The notes under the pieces: model-generated
Databases searched by the model: none
What the model was told of the DNA's origin: nothing
What the model saw: the letters and a program-made list of their open reading frames with translations, nothing else
Program-made: the position numbers and the translations under genes
Source of the DNA: an uncultured Solobacterium sp.
Lineage (GTDB): Bacteria > Bacillota_I > Bacilli_A > Erysipelotrichales > Erysipelotrichaceae
Direction: 5' to 3'
DNA: 64,000 nt
NCBI GenBank assembly: GCA_900543035.1
Contig: UQPV01000008.1
Span: 1-64,000 of the forward strand
Shown: positions 40,993 through 49,534 of the stretch, one piece after another
Position numbering within the stretch: the first letter of the stretch is position 1
Layout: each line of letters opens with the position of its first letter

Positions 40993-42255
40993 ATGGGAAT
41001 GACAATGACGCAGAAGATCCTGGCGGCACATGCCGGAATGGATCACGTGGAGGCCGGGCAGCTGATCGAGGCCGATCTCGATATGGTGCTGGGCAACGAC
41101 ATTACCTCGCCGGTCGCGATCCGCGAGTTTGAAAAATATGGATTCAAGCGCGTATTTGATCCGGGAAAGGTAGCGATGGTCATGGACCACTTCGCCCCCA
41201 ATAAGGACATCAAGGCCGCGCAGCAATGCAAGGCCTGCCGCACTTTCGCATTTGCCAAGCACATCGAGCATTTCTATGATGTCGGCGAGATGGGCATCGA
41301 ACATGCTCTGCTTCCGGAAAAAGGCATCGTCGGCCCGGGAGAATGCATCATCGGCGCCGATTCCCACACATGCACCTATGGTGCGCTGGGCGCCTTCTCC
41401 ACCGGCGTGGGCAGCACCGATATGGCTGCCGGCATGGCGACGGGCAAATGCTGGTTCAAAGTGCCCGAGGCGATCCGCTTCAACCTGAGCGGCAGCCTGC
41501 AGCCCAATGTATCCGGAAAGGATGTCATCCTGCATATCATCGGCATGATCGGCGTGGACGGGGCGCTGTACCGCTCCATGGAATTCACCGGAGAAGGCGT
41601 GAAGGATCTGACCATGGATGATCGTCTGTGCATCTGCAACATGGCCATCGAAGCCGGTGCGAAAAATGGCATCTTCGAAGTGGATGACGTGACCAGAGCG
41701 TATGTGAAGGACAGAGTGAACCGTCCGTATCAGGAATATCACGCAGATGCGGATGCCGAATATGTGAAGACATATGATATCGATCTCAGCGCGATCCGCC
41801 CGACCGTCGCTTTCCCGCATCTGCCGGAAAACACGCATACGGTCGATGAGATCGCAGAGCCGATCCGCATCGATCAGGTGGTCATCGGTTCCTGCACCAA
41901 CGGTCGCATTTCCGATATGGCGGCTGCGGCCCGTATCCTGGAGGGCAAGCATGTCGCCAAAGGGGTGCGCTGCATCATCATCCCAGCGACCCAGAGCATT
42001 TACAAGGAATGTGTGCACCGTGGTTACATGGACATCTTCATCGATGCCGGATGCGTGGTGTCCACGCCGACCTGCGGACCTTGCCTGGGCGGCTACATGG
42101 GCATCCTGGCAGAAGGAGAGCGCTGTGTCGCCACGACCAACCGCAATTTCGTCGGCCGCATGGGACATGTGGATTCTGAGGTCTATCTGGCCAGCCCGGC
42201 CGTTGCAGCTGCCAGTGCGATCGCCGGCGTGATCGCGCAGCCGCAGGAAGCATAA
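40993..42255 (+). CDS. leuC: 3-isopropylmalate dehydratase large subunit
   Basis: A 420-residue aconitase-family subunit that isomerises 2- to 3-isopropylmalate. The [4Fe-4S] cysteines are in 'VIGSCTNGR' and '[12 protein letters not shown]'. '[23 protein letters not shown]' is also typical. Length is that of the shorter, archaeal-like LeuC (about 420), not the 465-residue enterobacterial form. It lies six bases after leuA in the operon and works as a heterodimer with LeuD. Confidence 0.94.
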   Translation: MGMTMTQKILAAHAGMDHVEAGQLIEADLDMVLGNDITSPVAIREFEKYGFKRVFDPGKVAMVMDHFAPNKDIKAAQQCKACRTFAFAKHIEHFYDVGEMGIEHALLPEKGIVGPGECIIGADSHTCTYGALGAFSTGVGSTDMAAGMATGKCWFKVPEAIRFNLSGSLQPNVSGKDVILHIIGMIGVDGALYRSMEFTGEGVKDLTMDDRLCICNMAIEAGAKNGIFEVDDVTRAYVKDRVNRPYQEYHADADAEYVKTYDIDLSAIRPTVAFPHLPENTHTVDEIAEPIRIDQVVIGSCTNGRISDMAAAARILEGKHVAKGVRCIIIPATQSIYKECVHRGYMDIFIDAGCVVSTPTCGPCLGGYMGILAEGERCVATTNRNFVGRMGHVDSEVYLASPAVAAASAIAGVIAQPQEA

Positions 42256-42267
42256 GGAGGAAATGAG

Positions 42268-42759
42268 ATGAAAGCACAGGGACAGACACATATTTATCCG
42301 GATAATGTCGATACAGACGTCATCATTCCGGCGCGTTATCTGAACACCAGCGATCCCAAGGAACTCGCTTCACATTGCATGTGCGACATCGATGCGGACT
42401 TTGTGAATAAGGTGAAGTCGGGAGACATCATGGTGGCCGGATGGAACTTCGGGTGCGGATCATCCCGTGAGCATGCGCCGATCGCCATCAAGGAAAGCGG
42501 CATCAGCTGCGTCATCGCCAAATCCTTTGCCCGTATCTTCTATCGCAACGCGATCAACATCGGTCTGCCGATCCTCGAATGTGAGCAGGCCAGTGATTCG
42601 ATCCAGGCTGGCGATGAGATCGAGATCGACTTTGACAGCGGCGTGATCCATAACCTCACCAGGAACGAAAGCTATCAGGCGGCGCCATTCCCGCCGTTCA
42701 TCCAGAATATCATGAAGAACAATGGCTTGATGAATGCCATCCGCAAGGGGGAAGATTAA
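42268..42759 (+). CDS. leuD: 3-isopropylmalate dehydratase small subunit
   Basis: A 163-residue swivelling-domain subunit with '[25 protein letters not shown]' and '[23 protein letters not shown]', which complete the isomerase active site with LeuC. The short form matches the LeuC type upstream. It has GGAGG before the ATG and abuts leuB directly. Confidence 0.94.
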   Translation: MKAQGQTHIYPDNVDTDVIIPARYLNTSDPKELASHCMCDIDADFVNKVKSGDIMVAGWNFGCGSSREHAPIAIKESGISCVIAKSFARIFYRNAINIGLPILECEQASDSIQAGDEIEIDFDSGVIHNLTRNESYQAAPFPPFIQNIMKNNGLMNAIRKGED

Positions 42760-43842
42760 ATGAAAAAGAATATCGCGGTCATCGCCGGCGACGGCATCGG
42801 CCCGGAGATCATGGCCGAGGCGCTGAAAGCGCTGAACTGTGTACAAGAGCTGTATGGGCATCAGTTTGATATCGTTCCGGTATGTGCCGGAGGCTGCGCC
42901 ATCGATCAGTATGGCACCTCGCTGCCAAAAGAGAGCCTGCAGAAATGCTTAGACAGTGATTCGGTGCTGCTCGGCGCGGTCGGCGGTCCCAAATGGGACG
43001 GCGTCGATCCGGCCATCCGCCCGGAAAAGGCGCTGCTCACGGTGCGCAAGGCGCTCGGCCTGTACGCGAACCTGCGTCCGGCCAAGATCTTCCCGCAGCT
43101 GAAGGATGCTTCGCCTTTGAAGCCGGAGCTGGTGGAAAACGGCATCGACTTCATGGTCGTGCGCGAGCTCATCAGCGGCGTGTACTTCGGCGAGAAGAAG
43201 ACCGAGGAAAGAGATGGCGAACTGTATGCGAGTGACAACATGTGTTACTATGAGCACGAGATCCGCCGCATCGCGCATACGGCGTTCCAGACGGCTCGCA
43301 AGCGGCATGGCCGCGTGATTAGCGTGGACAAGGCCAATGTGCTCGATACCAGCCGCCTGTGGCGCAAGGTCGTGCATGAAGTCGCACAGGAATATCCGGA
43401 TGTGCAGCTGCAGGATATGCTCGTGGACAATGCCGCGATGCAGATCGTAAAGGATCCCGCGCAGTTCGATGTCATCGTGACCGAGAACATGTTCGGCGAT
43501 ATCCTGAGCGATGAGGCGAGCATGATCACCGGCAGCATCGGCCTGATCCCAAGCGCGTCGCTGGGCGAGGGCACACGCGGCATGTATGAGCCGATCCATG
43601 GCTCAGCCCCGGACATCGCCGGCAAGAACATCGCCAATCCGACCGGCATGATCTTATCCGCCGCGATGATGCTTCGCTATGCCTTTGACCTGGATGAGGA
43701 AGCAGCGCTCATCGAAGCAGCGGTGGAAGATGTGCTCAATGCCGGATACCGCTGTGCCGATATCATGGAGGAGGGCATGACGAAGCTCTCCTGCAGCGAG
43801 ATGGGCGATCAGATCGTCAGTGCCATGAAGGCAAGGAAATGA
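42760..43842 (+). CDS. leuB: 3-isopropylmalate dehydrogenase
   Basis: A 360-residue NAD-dependent decarboxylating dehydrogenase. It has 'VIAGDGIGPEIMAEALKAL', 'LRPAKIFPQL', the substrate arginines in this region, 'VDKANVLDTSRLWRKVVHEVA', 'VDNAAMQI', 'TENMFGDILSDEASMITGSIGLIPSASLGE' and 'EPIHGSAPDIAGKNIANP'. It gives 2-oxoisocaproate, which is transaminated to leucine. Its start codon follows the leuD stop directly, and the operon ends in a terminator after it. Confidence 0.95.
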   Translation: MKKNIAVIAGDGIGPEIMAEALKALNCVQELYGHQFDIVPVCAGGCAIDQYGTSLPKESLQKCLDSDSVLLGAVGGPKWDGVDPAIRPEKALLTVRKALGLYANLRPAKIFPQLKDASPLKPELVENGIDFMVVRELISGVYFGEKKTEERDGELYASDNMCYYEHEIRRIAHTAFQTARKRHGRVISVDKANVLDTSRLWRKVVHEVAQEYPDVQLQDMLVDNAAMQIVKDPAQFDVIVTENMFGDILSDEASMITGSIGLIPSASLGEGTRGMYEPIHGSAPDIAGKNIANPTGMILSAAMMLRYAFDLDEEAALIEAAVEDVLNAGYRCADIMEEGMTKLSCSEMGDQIVSAMKARK

Positions 43843-43898
43843 TGCCGGAAGAAGAACGGCAAGTGATGCTGGGTCAGCGATCCGGCATCTTTTTTTTC
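43841..43898 (+). terminator. Terminator of the leuACDB operon
   Basis: GATGCCGGA (43841-43849) and TCCGGCATC (43881-43889) pair perfectly around a 31-base loop that itself can fold, followed by eight T residues. Confidence 0.85.
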
Positions 43899-43979
43899 TT
43901 TGCGCGGATCAGTCCCGCTGGATCAGTTGATTCATCGATGAAAACAGATTAAAATATATCCAGATGGAGGTGTGACAAC

Positions 43980-44339
43980 ATGAAGAAAAACAGGCTTACC
44001 CCCAGAGAACTGGAAGTGATGGAGATCTTATGGAAACACGATGAGCCGCTGCCGGCATGCGATATCCAGAAGGATATTCCGGAACTGTCGGTCAATTCCG
44101 TCCTTCCCATCCTGAAACGGCTCTTGAACAAAGAATATATTCATATCGCCGACTATTCCCAGCGCAATAAGGCACTGATGCGGGAGTTCAGCCCGACGAT
44201 CAGCAAGGAACAATATATGGCATCGCTTATTGACAATAAGACTTTGCTGCAGATGACCACGTCTTTCATCCAACAATGCGATGATATGGATGTGCTTGAT
44301 CAACTCCAGCAGGAGATCGATAAAAAGAAACAAGAGTAG
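43980..44339 (+). CDS. BlaI/MecI-type winged-helix repressor
   Basis: A 119-residue protein of the penicillinase-repressor family ('LTPRELEVMEILWKHDEPLPACDIQKDI...VNSVLPILKRLLNKEYIHI'), with the N-terminal winged helix (residues 5-70) and a C-terminal dimerisation helix region. Members block an operon until an M56 protease partner relieves them. The partner is the next gene. It does not guarantee beta-lactam resistance: no beta-lactamase or mecA-like gene is in the window. GGAGGTG lies before the ATG. Confidence 0.87.
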   Translation: MKKNRLTPRELEVMEILWKHDEPLPACDIQKDIPELSVNSVLPILKRLLNKEYIHIADYSQRNKALMREFSPTISKEQYMASLIDNKTLLQMTTSFIQQCDDMDVLDQLQQEIDKKKQE

Positions 44340-44347
44340 TGATCTAT

Positions 44348-45438
44348 ATGCGATTATCCTTATCGTCGTTTCTTATCATGATGGTCATGGCCACCATATT
44401 GATCGTTTTATTTCATCTTGCACTGACCAGGAAAAAAGCCATATCTGGTTTCGTACTGATTTTTTAAGCATCATGCTCGCTGTGATCTTTCTGCGTATTC
44501 TGTTTCCGATAGAATTGCCGTTTACCATTACGTTGAAATCGACAAATGTAATGACATCTATCAGGGATATCATGCTATTCGAACCCATTACCGGACTTTC
44601 CATCATGAAGATATTAGTGATTTTATGGGGGATCGGAATCATGGTTCAAGGGATACGGTATGTGCTTAGAATCCGAAGGCTCCATTTCTTATCAGCACAG
44701 ATGAAAGAAAGCGCTGAACATCACTTGCTTTCTGCGTATATTCCCCAGGCAACACAAAGCTTGTATTTTACAGACGCGGTCAGCACTCCTATGGTCATGG
44801 GAAGTAAAAATGATATATACCTTCCCAAAACTCCGTACACCGATAAAGAATTAAAGTACATTCTTATGCATGAACACCAGCATATCCTGCACAAAGATCT
44901 TCTGATCAAACAGTTTATCAATCTGCTGGTCATCTTTTACTGGTGGTTTCCGCCTATATATTTGCTACAGAAACAAATCGATCTTTACTTGGAAATACAT
45001 GCAGATTACAGTGTTGTGAAAAATATGAAGCAGGAAGAATATTTGGAATACGCGCAAACCATTTTAGATGTCCAAAGAAAGCAAATAGAGTTCCAACAGA
45101 GTGTTCCTTCCGCTTTTTCTGCTTGCTTTATCAATGACAGTGCGGAGATCCTAAAGTACCGTATTGATTTTCTACTGAAAGGCAGCCCTAAAAAGAGGAC
45201 GAAAAGCATCTTCTTATTTATCGCGTTCATCCTTCCTTTTTTAAGCAATGTTATTATTTTTGAACCATATTACCTTGATGCCCCTGATGAGGAAGGCGTA
45301 TTCATTAAAGAAGAGCTGGAGGAGTCCTCGTATATCATCAGACATTCAGATGGCACGTATACTTTGGTTCTGGATGGAGAAGAGCTTCCGCTTGATGCTC
45401 TTCCTGAATCGTTAAATTTACCAATCATTAATGAATAA
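44348..45438 (+). pseudogene. M56/BlaR1-like membrane protease, interrupted by a frameshift in a T run
   Basis: The natural start is the ATG at 44348, eight bases after blaI, giving MRLSLSSFLIMMVMATILIV, a typical BlaR1 first helix, for 39 codons to a stop at 44465-44467. The rest continues one frame over: 'DFLSIMLAVIFLRILFPIELPF', then 'HEHQHILHKDLL' (HExxH zinc site) and 'EIHADYSV'. Adding one T to the six-T run at 44460-44465 restores a single 363-residue protein. The C-terminal outer domain is only about 60 residues, with no penicillin-binding sensor. It is either a real mutation, a phase-variable site, a slippage site or a sequencing error. Confidence 0.8.
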
Positions 45439-45450
45439 GAGGAGTATTTA

Positions 45451-45663
45451 ATTAAAATTTTTTGAATCGTATCGATTGTCTTTTGCTCTCTTTTCTCGTC
45501 TATTGTTCCCCGCTTGGCTCAAACTCCAAATATTGACAATGTTGAGATCGAAGCACGAGCTGACATCGTTGAATGGCGATATAAGTACATAAATGGTCAT
45601 GTTTATAAGAGGCTTTATAATGTATCAACCAAGGAATGGATTGGTGATTGGATTTTAGCATAA
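45451..45663 (+). pseudogene. Decayed small secreted protein gene
   Basis: A good AGAGGAG site (45438-45444) is followed at normal distance by ATT where ATG would be expected, and after four codons by TGA at 45463. The frame then continues for 65 codons: a signal-like stretch (IVSIVFCSLFSSIVPRLAQT) and a mature part with 'EARADIVEWRYKYINGHVYK' and 'KEWIGDWILA'. It looks like a member of a small Trp/Tyr-rich exported family seen in gut Firmicutes, broken at its start. It directly follows the broken M56 gene and could have been its operon partner. Confidence 0.5.
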
Positions 45664-45738
45664 AACGATAAGAAAGAGTAACCCTTAAAATGAGGTGTAT
45701 CTAAAAACTACGAGTATTAAATGTCTTGAAGGAGTCAG

Positions 45739-45779
45739 ATGGATGTTTTTCTGTGTTTTACAGGAAACATCCATTTTTT
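45739..45779 (+). terminator. Terminator before the group II intron remnant
   Basis: ATGGATGTTT (45739-45748) and AAACATCCAT (45765-45774) with inner CTGT/ACAG pairing, followed by TTTTTT. Class C group II introns prefer to insert just after such terminators. Confidence 0.8.
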
Positions 45780-45780
45780 C

Positions 45781-46060
45781 GTATAACAGGCATGCCGTCA
45801 GTCTGTGGTGAAAGTCCACCGGGGCGTAGTTACCGACGAATCCCATAGCGACTCCCAAGGTTTACATCGTGAGGTGTAGTGAAACTTTCATAAGAGGGAG
45901 GAGGCAAGGATAAGAAGTGCAGCGAGAGGAGGGGACGATGATGTCACAATTGATAGAGGAAATCCTGAGCCGAGATAATATGGTTCTTGTTTACAAGAAG
46001 GTGAAAGCTAATAAAGGAGCAAGTGGCATAGATGGCATCGGTATGGACAACATCCTCGCA
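45781..46060 (+). mobile_element. Truncated group II intron (5' RNA domains and start of its RT gene)
   Basis: About 150 bases of sequence typical of group II intron domains ('GTGGTGAAAGTCCACC', 'GCGACTCCCAAGG', 'ATCGTGAGGTGTAGTGAAAC', a purine-rich run) lead into a reverse-transcriptase start at 45938: MMSQLIEEILSRDNMVLVYKKVKANKGASGIDG, the conserved RT-0 region, behind GAGGAGGGG. The frame loses similarity near 46055. No domain V or intron 3' end is seen, so all but the 5' part is gone. The 5' GUGYG boundary is also not clear. Confidence 0.75.
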
Positions 46061-46102
46061 AAGCGAGGACTCATCAGTTGCGTAGATTATTATTTGAATT
46101 GA
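45938..46102 (+). pseudogene. 5' fragment of intron-encoded reverse transcriptase
   Basis: About 40 residues of a group II intron-encoded protein ('VYKKVKANKGASGIDGIGMDN'), compared with about 420 in an intact one. It runs into unrelated sequence and stops at 46102. It cannot be functional. Confidence 0.75.
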
Positions 46103-46302
46103 ACCGCCTGCTCATCGATGAGGAGGGGGAATGCGAGGTCGTCAACCTCAAGGCCGCGGCGCAGGAGCTGGTCGATCATCAGCGCATCTTTCCAGCCTAT
46201 CATATGAATAAGAAGCATTGGATCAGCGTGCGCCTGGACGCGCGCTGGGAAAGCGGCGAATTAGAGATGCTGCTGGAAAACAGCCATCAGCTGAGCGATT
46301 GA
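46084..46302 (+). pseudogene. 3' fragment of an MmcQ/YjbR-family gene
   Basis: About 70 residues with the family's C-terminal pattern: 'EVVNLKAAAQELVDHQRIFPAYHMNKKHWISVRLD', where the family has 'GYHMNKxHW'. MmcQ/YjbR proteins are about 115 residues; roughly the first 40 are missing and are replaced by the intron remnant. The fold is MacB-like and DNA binding has been suggested for the family. A terminator follows the stop. Composition returns to that of the core genome here. Confidence 0.65.
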
Positions 46303-46303
46303 A

Positions 46304-46333
46304 CGGACTGCGTCAGGGCAGTCTGTTTTTTTT
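46304..46333 (+). terminator. Terminator after the MmcQ fragment
   Basis: GGACTGC and GCAGTCT pair around a six-base loop, followed by nine T residues. Confidence 0.85.
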
Positions 46334-46399
46334 TGAGATCTGGAAAACGGCACATTGAAGGCTTCGCCGGAATAATGACGGGGAAAATGCGATTTCCGC

Positions 46400-46428
46400 T
46401 TGATTTCAACGGCTAAACAAGGTAAAAT
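46400..46428 (+). promoter_or_regulatory. Promoter of rplK-rplA
   Basis: TTGATT, a 17-base spacer and TAAAAT. The leader to the rplK start is about 90 bases and contains GACGAGCAACCGTTCGTGACC (21-base region 46461-46481), a likely structured site where ribosomal protein L1 could act by feedback; the site is inferred from position. Confidence 0.6.
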
Positions 46429-46522
46429 AAGAACGCTGTGCATACAGGCATAGCTGCGTGGGAGGACGAGCAACCGTTCGTGACCACTGCATGAGACAAC
46501 ATATTTATAGGAGGTGTGTCTT

Positions 46523-46942
46523 GTGAGTAAAAAAGTTGCAAAGGTCTGCAAACTGCAGTTCCCGGCCGGAGGTGCAAGACCGGGACCGGCTCTGGCTTCT
46601 GCCGGAATCAACATGCCGCAGTTCTGCAGCGCATTCAACGATGCGACCAAGGACCGTGCAGGTGACCTCGTACCGGTCATCATCACGGCTTATGAAGACA
46701 AGTCATTTGATTTCGTACTGAAGACGACTCCGGCTGCCATTCTGCTGAAGAAGGCTGCCAAGATCCAGAAGGCAAGCAGCGACCAGAAGGAGATTTCCGG
46801 AACGATCACTGTAGACCAGCTGAAGGAGATCGCTGAGTACAAGATGCCTGACCTGAATGCCAATGACGTGGAAGGCGCTATGCGCATCATCGCCGGAACC
46901 GCGCGCAACATGGGCATCAAGGTCGATGGCTTCGAAGGGTAA
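46523..46942 (+). CDS. rplK: 50S ribosomal protein L11
   Basis: A 139-residue ribosomal protein of the GTPase-associated centre. It has 'VCKLQFPAGGARPGPALASAGINMPQFCSAFNDAT', 'PVIITAYEDKSFDFVLKTTPAAILLKKAA' and 'MRIIAGTARNMGIKVDG'. The GTG at 46523 follows TAGGAGGTG at a normal distance; a start at 46514 would lie inside that site. First gene of the rplKA pair. Confidence 0.96.
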   Translation: MSKKVAKVCKLQFPAGGARPGPALASAGINMPQFCSAFNDATKDRAGDLVPVIITAYEDKSFDFVLKTTPAAILLKKAAKIQKASSDQKEISGTITVDQLKEIAEYKMPDLNANDVEGAMRIIAGTARNMGIKVDGFEG

Positions 46943-46963
46943 AGAAAGGACGAGTGAACAGAA

Positions 46964-47650
46964 ATGGCAAAAGTAGGAAAGAAGTACGCTGAAGCTGCTA
47001 AACTGGTCGATCGTTCCAAGAGTTACTCGATCGAAGAAGCAGTTGCACTGGCAAAGCAGACAAACTATGCGAAGTTCGACGCTTCCGTGGAAGTGTCATT
47101 CCGCCTGAACGTGGATCCGCGTCACGCTGACCAGCAGATCCGCGGTGCGATGGTCCTGCCGAATGGAACAGGTAAGTCCCAGAAGGTGCTGGTCATCACA
47201 CAGGGGGCGAAGGAGCAGGAAGCTAAGGACGCAGGCGCAGACTTCGTCGGCGGCAAGGAAATGCTCGATGAGATCCAGAAGGGCTGGTTTGGATTTGACG
47301 TGATCGTCGCCACTCCGGACATGATGGGTCAGCTGGGAAGACTGGGCCGTGTGCTGGGACCGAAGGGCCTCATGCCGAACCCGAAGACAGGAACCGTAAC
47401 GATGGATATCGCGAAGGCTGTCGAAGATATCAAGAAGGGTAAGGTCGAGTACCGTGTGGACAAGGAAGGAAACATCAACCTGATGATCGGAAAGACGAGC
47501 TTTGACGATCAGGCGCTGGTGGAGAACTTCAAGGCCATCTACAGCACGATCGCCAAGGCACGTCCGGCTGCCGTCAAGGGAACATACATCAAGAACCTGG
47601 TGCTGAGCACGACCATGGGTCCTGGAATCCATGTTTCCGTTGAAAAATAG
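46964..47650 (+). CDS. rplA: 50S ribosomal protein L1
   Basis: A 228-residue L1-stalk protein with '[35 protein letters not shown]', '[17 protein letters not shown]' and '[18 protein letters not shown]'. It binds 23S rRNA and represses its own operon in many bacteria. It is 21 bases after rplK, with AAAGGACG upstream. Confidence 0.96.
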   Translation: MAKVGKKYAEAAKLVDRSKSYSIEEAVALAKQTNYAKFDASVEVSFRLNVDPRHADQQIRGAMVLPNGTGKSQKVLVITQGAKEQEAKDAGADFVGGKEMLDEIQKGWFGFDVIVATPDMMGQLGRLGRVLGPKGLMPNPKTGTVTMDIAKAVEDIKKGKVEYRVDKEGNINLMIGKTSFDDQALVENFKAIYSTIAKARPAAVKGTYIKNLVLSTTMGPGIHVSVEK

Positions 47651-47651
47651 T

Positions 47652-47679
47652 TTGACATTGTCAGAAACAGTGATAAAAT
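47652..47679 (+). promoter_or_regulatory. Promoter of rplJ-rplL
   Basis: TTGACA, a 16-base spacer and TAAAAT, starting two bases after the rplA stop. Confidence 0.75.
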
Positions 47680-47689
47680 ACTGATGTTA

Positions 47690-47797
47690 TCAATATACCA
47701 AAGACAGTAACGGCAGAGATGCTTAATCATGTTACCGAGGTAGAAAGATGGTTATGAACTTTCAGCCCGCATACTGTCATGGTCTGCGGGCTTTTTA
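47690..47797 (+). ncRNA. Ribosomal protein L10 leader
   Basis: A leader of about 110 bases in the expected place, ending in AGCCCGCA/TGCGGGCT with a T-run (47764-47796). It includes the 'GAGATGCTTAATCATGTTACCGAGG' region (47717-47741) of L10 leaders. The L10(L12)4 complex binds it and promotes termination when it is in excess. Confidence 0.8.
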
Positions 47798-47841
47798 TAA
47801 CTCTTGGTATATTGCGGACATATAAACAGGAGGTGTAGGAA

Positions 47842-48357
47842 ATGAACCAGGCGATCATCGAAGCAAAGAAGGCGTATGTCGCTGAAATTGCGGAGAAGAT
47901 GAAAAATGCCGAGTCAACCGTAGTCGTTGAGTACCGCGGTCTGACAGTGGCGGAAATGACGGAACTGCGCCGTGAGCTGCGCGCAGAAGACGTTGAGTTC
48001 AAGGTGTACAAGAACGCACTGGCTCAGCGTGCCGTCGAAAGCATCGGCGCCGACGGACTGAAAGAGGTCCTGGTCGGACCGAACGCCATCGCATTCGGTA
48101 AGGACGCCACCGCACCGGCTCGCGTGCTCGCGAAATTCGCGAAGAAGCACGAGAACCTGGTGCTGAAGAGCGGTATCGTCGAAGGCAAGGTTGTGGACGA
48201 AGAAACGATCAAGAAGCTGTCCGCCCTGCCGAACAAGGAAGGCATGATCTCCATGTTCCTGGGCTGCCTGCAGTCACCGATCATCAAGTTCGCGTGCGCT
48301 GTCAAGGCGGTTGCAGAGAGCAAGGAAGGAGCAGCAGAACCTGCTGCAGCTGAATAA
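47842..48357 (+). CDS. rplJ: 50S ribosomal protein L10
   Basis: A 171-residue protein that anchors the L7/L12 stalk to 23S rRNA. It has 'STVVVEYRGLTVAEMTELRRELR', 'FKVYKNALAQRA' and 'GPNAIAFGKDATAPARVLAKFAK', then a C-terminal helix for L12 dimers, ending in an Ala/Glu-rich tail. AGGAGGTG precedes the ATG. Regulated by the L10 leader. Confidence 0.96.
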   Translation: MNQAIIEAKKAYVAEIAEKMKNAESTVVVEYRGLTVAEMTELRRELRAEDVEFKVYKNALAQRAVESIGADGLKEVLVGPNAIAFGKDATAPARVLAKFAKKHENLVLKSGIVEGKVVDEETIKKLSALPNKEGMISMFLGCLQSPIIKFACAVKAVAESKEGAAEPAAAE

Positions 48358-48386
48358 GAAAAAGACTTTGATAGGAGGAAATGAAC

Positions 48387-48758
48387 ATGGCAAAGTTAAC
48401 ACATGAGGACATCCTGGCATACCTTGAGGAAGCCACAATTCTGGAACTGAACGACCTGGTAAGCGCAATTGAAGAGAAGTTCGGCGTAACTGCTGCCGCA
48501 CCGGTTGCTGCTGCACCGGCTGCAGAAGCTGCAGAAGCTGCTGGACCGAGCGAAGTAACGGTTACCCTGACTGATGTCGGCGGTACGAAGGTCGCAGTCA
48601 TCAAGGCCGTTCGTGAGATCACTGGTCTGGGACTGGTTGATGCAAAGGGTCTGGTCGACAAGACACCGAGCGTGATCAAGGAAAACATCAAGCCGGAAGA
48701 AGCCGAGGAAATCAAGAAGAAGCTGATGGACGCCGGCGCTACTGTAGAAATCAAGTAA
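48387..48758 (+). CDS. rplL: 50S ribosomal protein L7/L12
   Basis: A 123-residue stalk protein. The N-terminal dimerisation domain (residues 1-35) is joined by an alanine-rich hinge to the C-terminal factor-binding domain ('[31 protein letters not shown]'). The ATG at 48387 is eight bases after AGGAGG; an ATG at 48381 is too close to it. The hinge is Ala/Pro/Glu-rich as usual. A UUCG-loop terminator follows. Confidence 0.96.
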   Translation: MAKLTHEDILAYLEEATILELNDLVSAIEEKFGVTAAAPVAAAPAAEAAEAAGPSEVTVTLTDVGGTKVAVIKAVREITGLGLVDAKGLVDKTPSVIKENIKPEEAEEIKKKLMDAGATVEIK

Positions 48759-48782
48759 TCGGCATCGACAATATGAACAGAC

Positions 48783-48806
48783 AGAAAGCCTTCGGGCTTT
48801 CTTTAC
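48783..48806 (+). terminator. Terminator after rplL
   Basis: AGAAAGCC-TTCG-GGCTTTCT, a perfect eight-base stem, then TTACT; the T-run is short, so read-through to the methyltransferase gene is likely. Confidence 0.8.
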
Positions 48807-48828
48807 TCTAAAAAGGACGGTGATCGTT

Positions 48829-49446
48829 ATGAATCATTATTTCACTGATAATCGTCATTTAGCACAGAACCGGAAAGAAATTACTTTCCGGTTTTCGTGT
48901 TTTACCTGTCATTTTCTGACGGATAACGGCGTCTTCTGTAAGGATCATGTCGATTTCGGCACGAGGACGCTGCTGGATGCCGTTCACGCTTCCGGCCTGC
49001 TCGGTGAGGAAGTGCTGGATCTGGGCTGCGGATACGGCGTGATCGGCATCACCCTGAAAAAGCAGTATCCGGACAGCGCGTTCACGCTGGCAGAGGTGAA
49101 CCCGCGCGCGCTGGAGCTGGCGCAGGAGAACGCCGCGCGCAACGGCGCAGAGGTCACTTGCGTGTGCTCGGATGTATATTCAGGCGTGGAAGGGAATACT
49201 TTTACTGATATCCTGACCAATCCGCCGATCCGCGCAGGCAAGAAGGTCATCTATCAGATGTTCGAGCAGGCCTATGATCATCTGCGGGAAGGCGGCAGGC
49301 TGTGGGTCGTCATCCGCAAGCAGCAGGGGGCGGCGAGCGCCCGGGAGAAGATCGCTCAGGTGTTTGGCAGCTGCGAGATCATCAGCCGGGAAAAAGGGTA
49401 TCTTGTCTTGCTGGCAAAAAAAGTTGACAAATTGACAGGTGATTGA
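48829..49446 (+). CDS. RsmC-like class I methyltransferase
   Basis: A 205-residue SAM-dependent methyltransferase. 'EVLDLGCGYGVIGITLKKQYP' is the SAM motif I, 'LAEVNPRALELAQENAARNGA' motif II, and 'TNPPIRAGKKVIYQMFEQA' contains the NPP(I/F) motif of N-methylating MTases. Members modify G1207 of 16S rRNA; this is a single-domain form. The gene is commonly found between rplL and rpoB in Firmicutes. Start 48829 after AAAAGGACGG; the GTG at 48820 is less likely. The rpoB promoters overlap its 3' end. Confidence 0.85.
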   Translation: MNHYFTDNRHLAQNRKEITFRFSCFTCHFLTDNGVFCKDHVDFGTRTLLDAVHASGLLGEEVLDLGCGYGVIGITLKKQYPDSAFTLAEVNPRALELAQENAARNGAEVTCVCSDVYSGVEGNTFTDILTNPPIRAGKKVIYQMFEQAYDHLREGGRLWVVIRKQQGAASAREKIAQVFGSCEIISREKGYLVLLAKKVDKLTGD

Positions 49447-49460
49447 TATTATAATAAAAT
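49424..49460 (+). promoter_or_regulatory. Two overlapping promoters for rpoBC
   Basis: TTGACA (49424-49429) with TATTAT (49447-49452), and TTGACA (49432-49437) with TAAAAT (49455-49460). Both have 17-base spacers and are offset by eight bases. The -35 elements lie inside the methyltransferase coding end. Confidence 0.7.
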
Positions 49461-49534
49461 GCAGAATACTAAGATGATAGAATGCTGAATTTTATCCGAT
49501 TTTAGTAAACAATGACAGAGAAAGGATGGCGTAC

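Noticed and set aside
39724-42291. 855-codon minus-strand frame across leuA and leuC
   Set aside because: Antisense shadow of two clear leucine genes; composition is Ile/His/Asp-rich, as expected for the reverse frame.
43980-45438. Beta-lactam resistance operon
   Set aside because: The regulators are of the BlaI/BlaR1 type, but no beta-lactamase or PBP2a gene is present, and the M56 protein lacks a penicillin-binding domain and is frameshifted.
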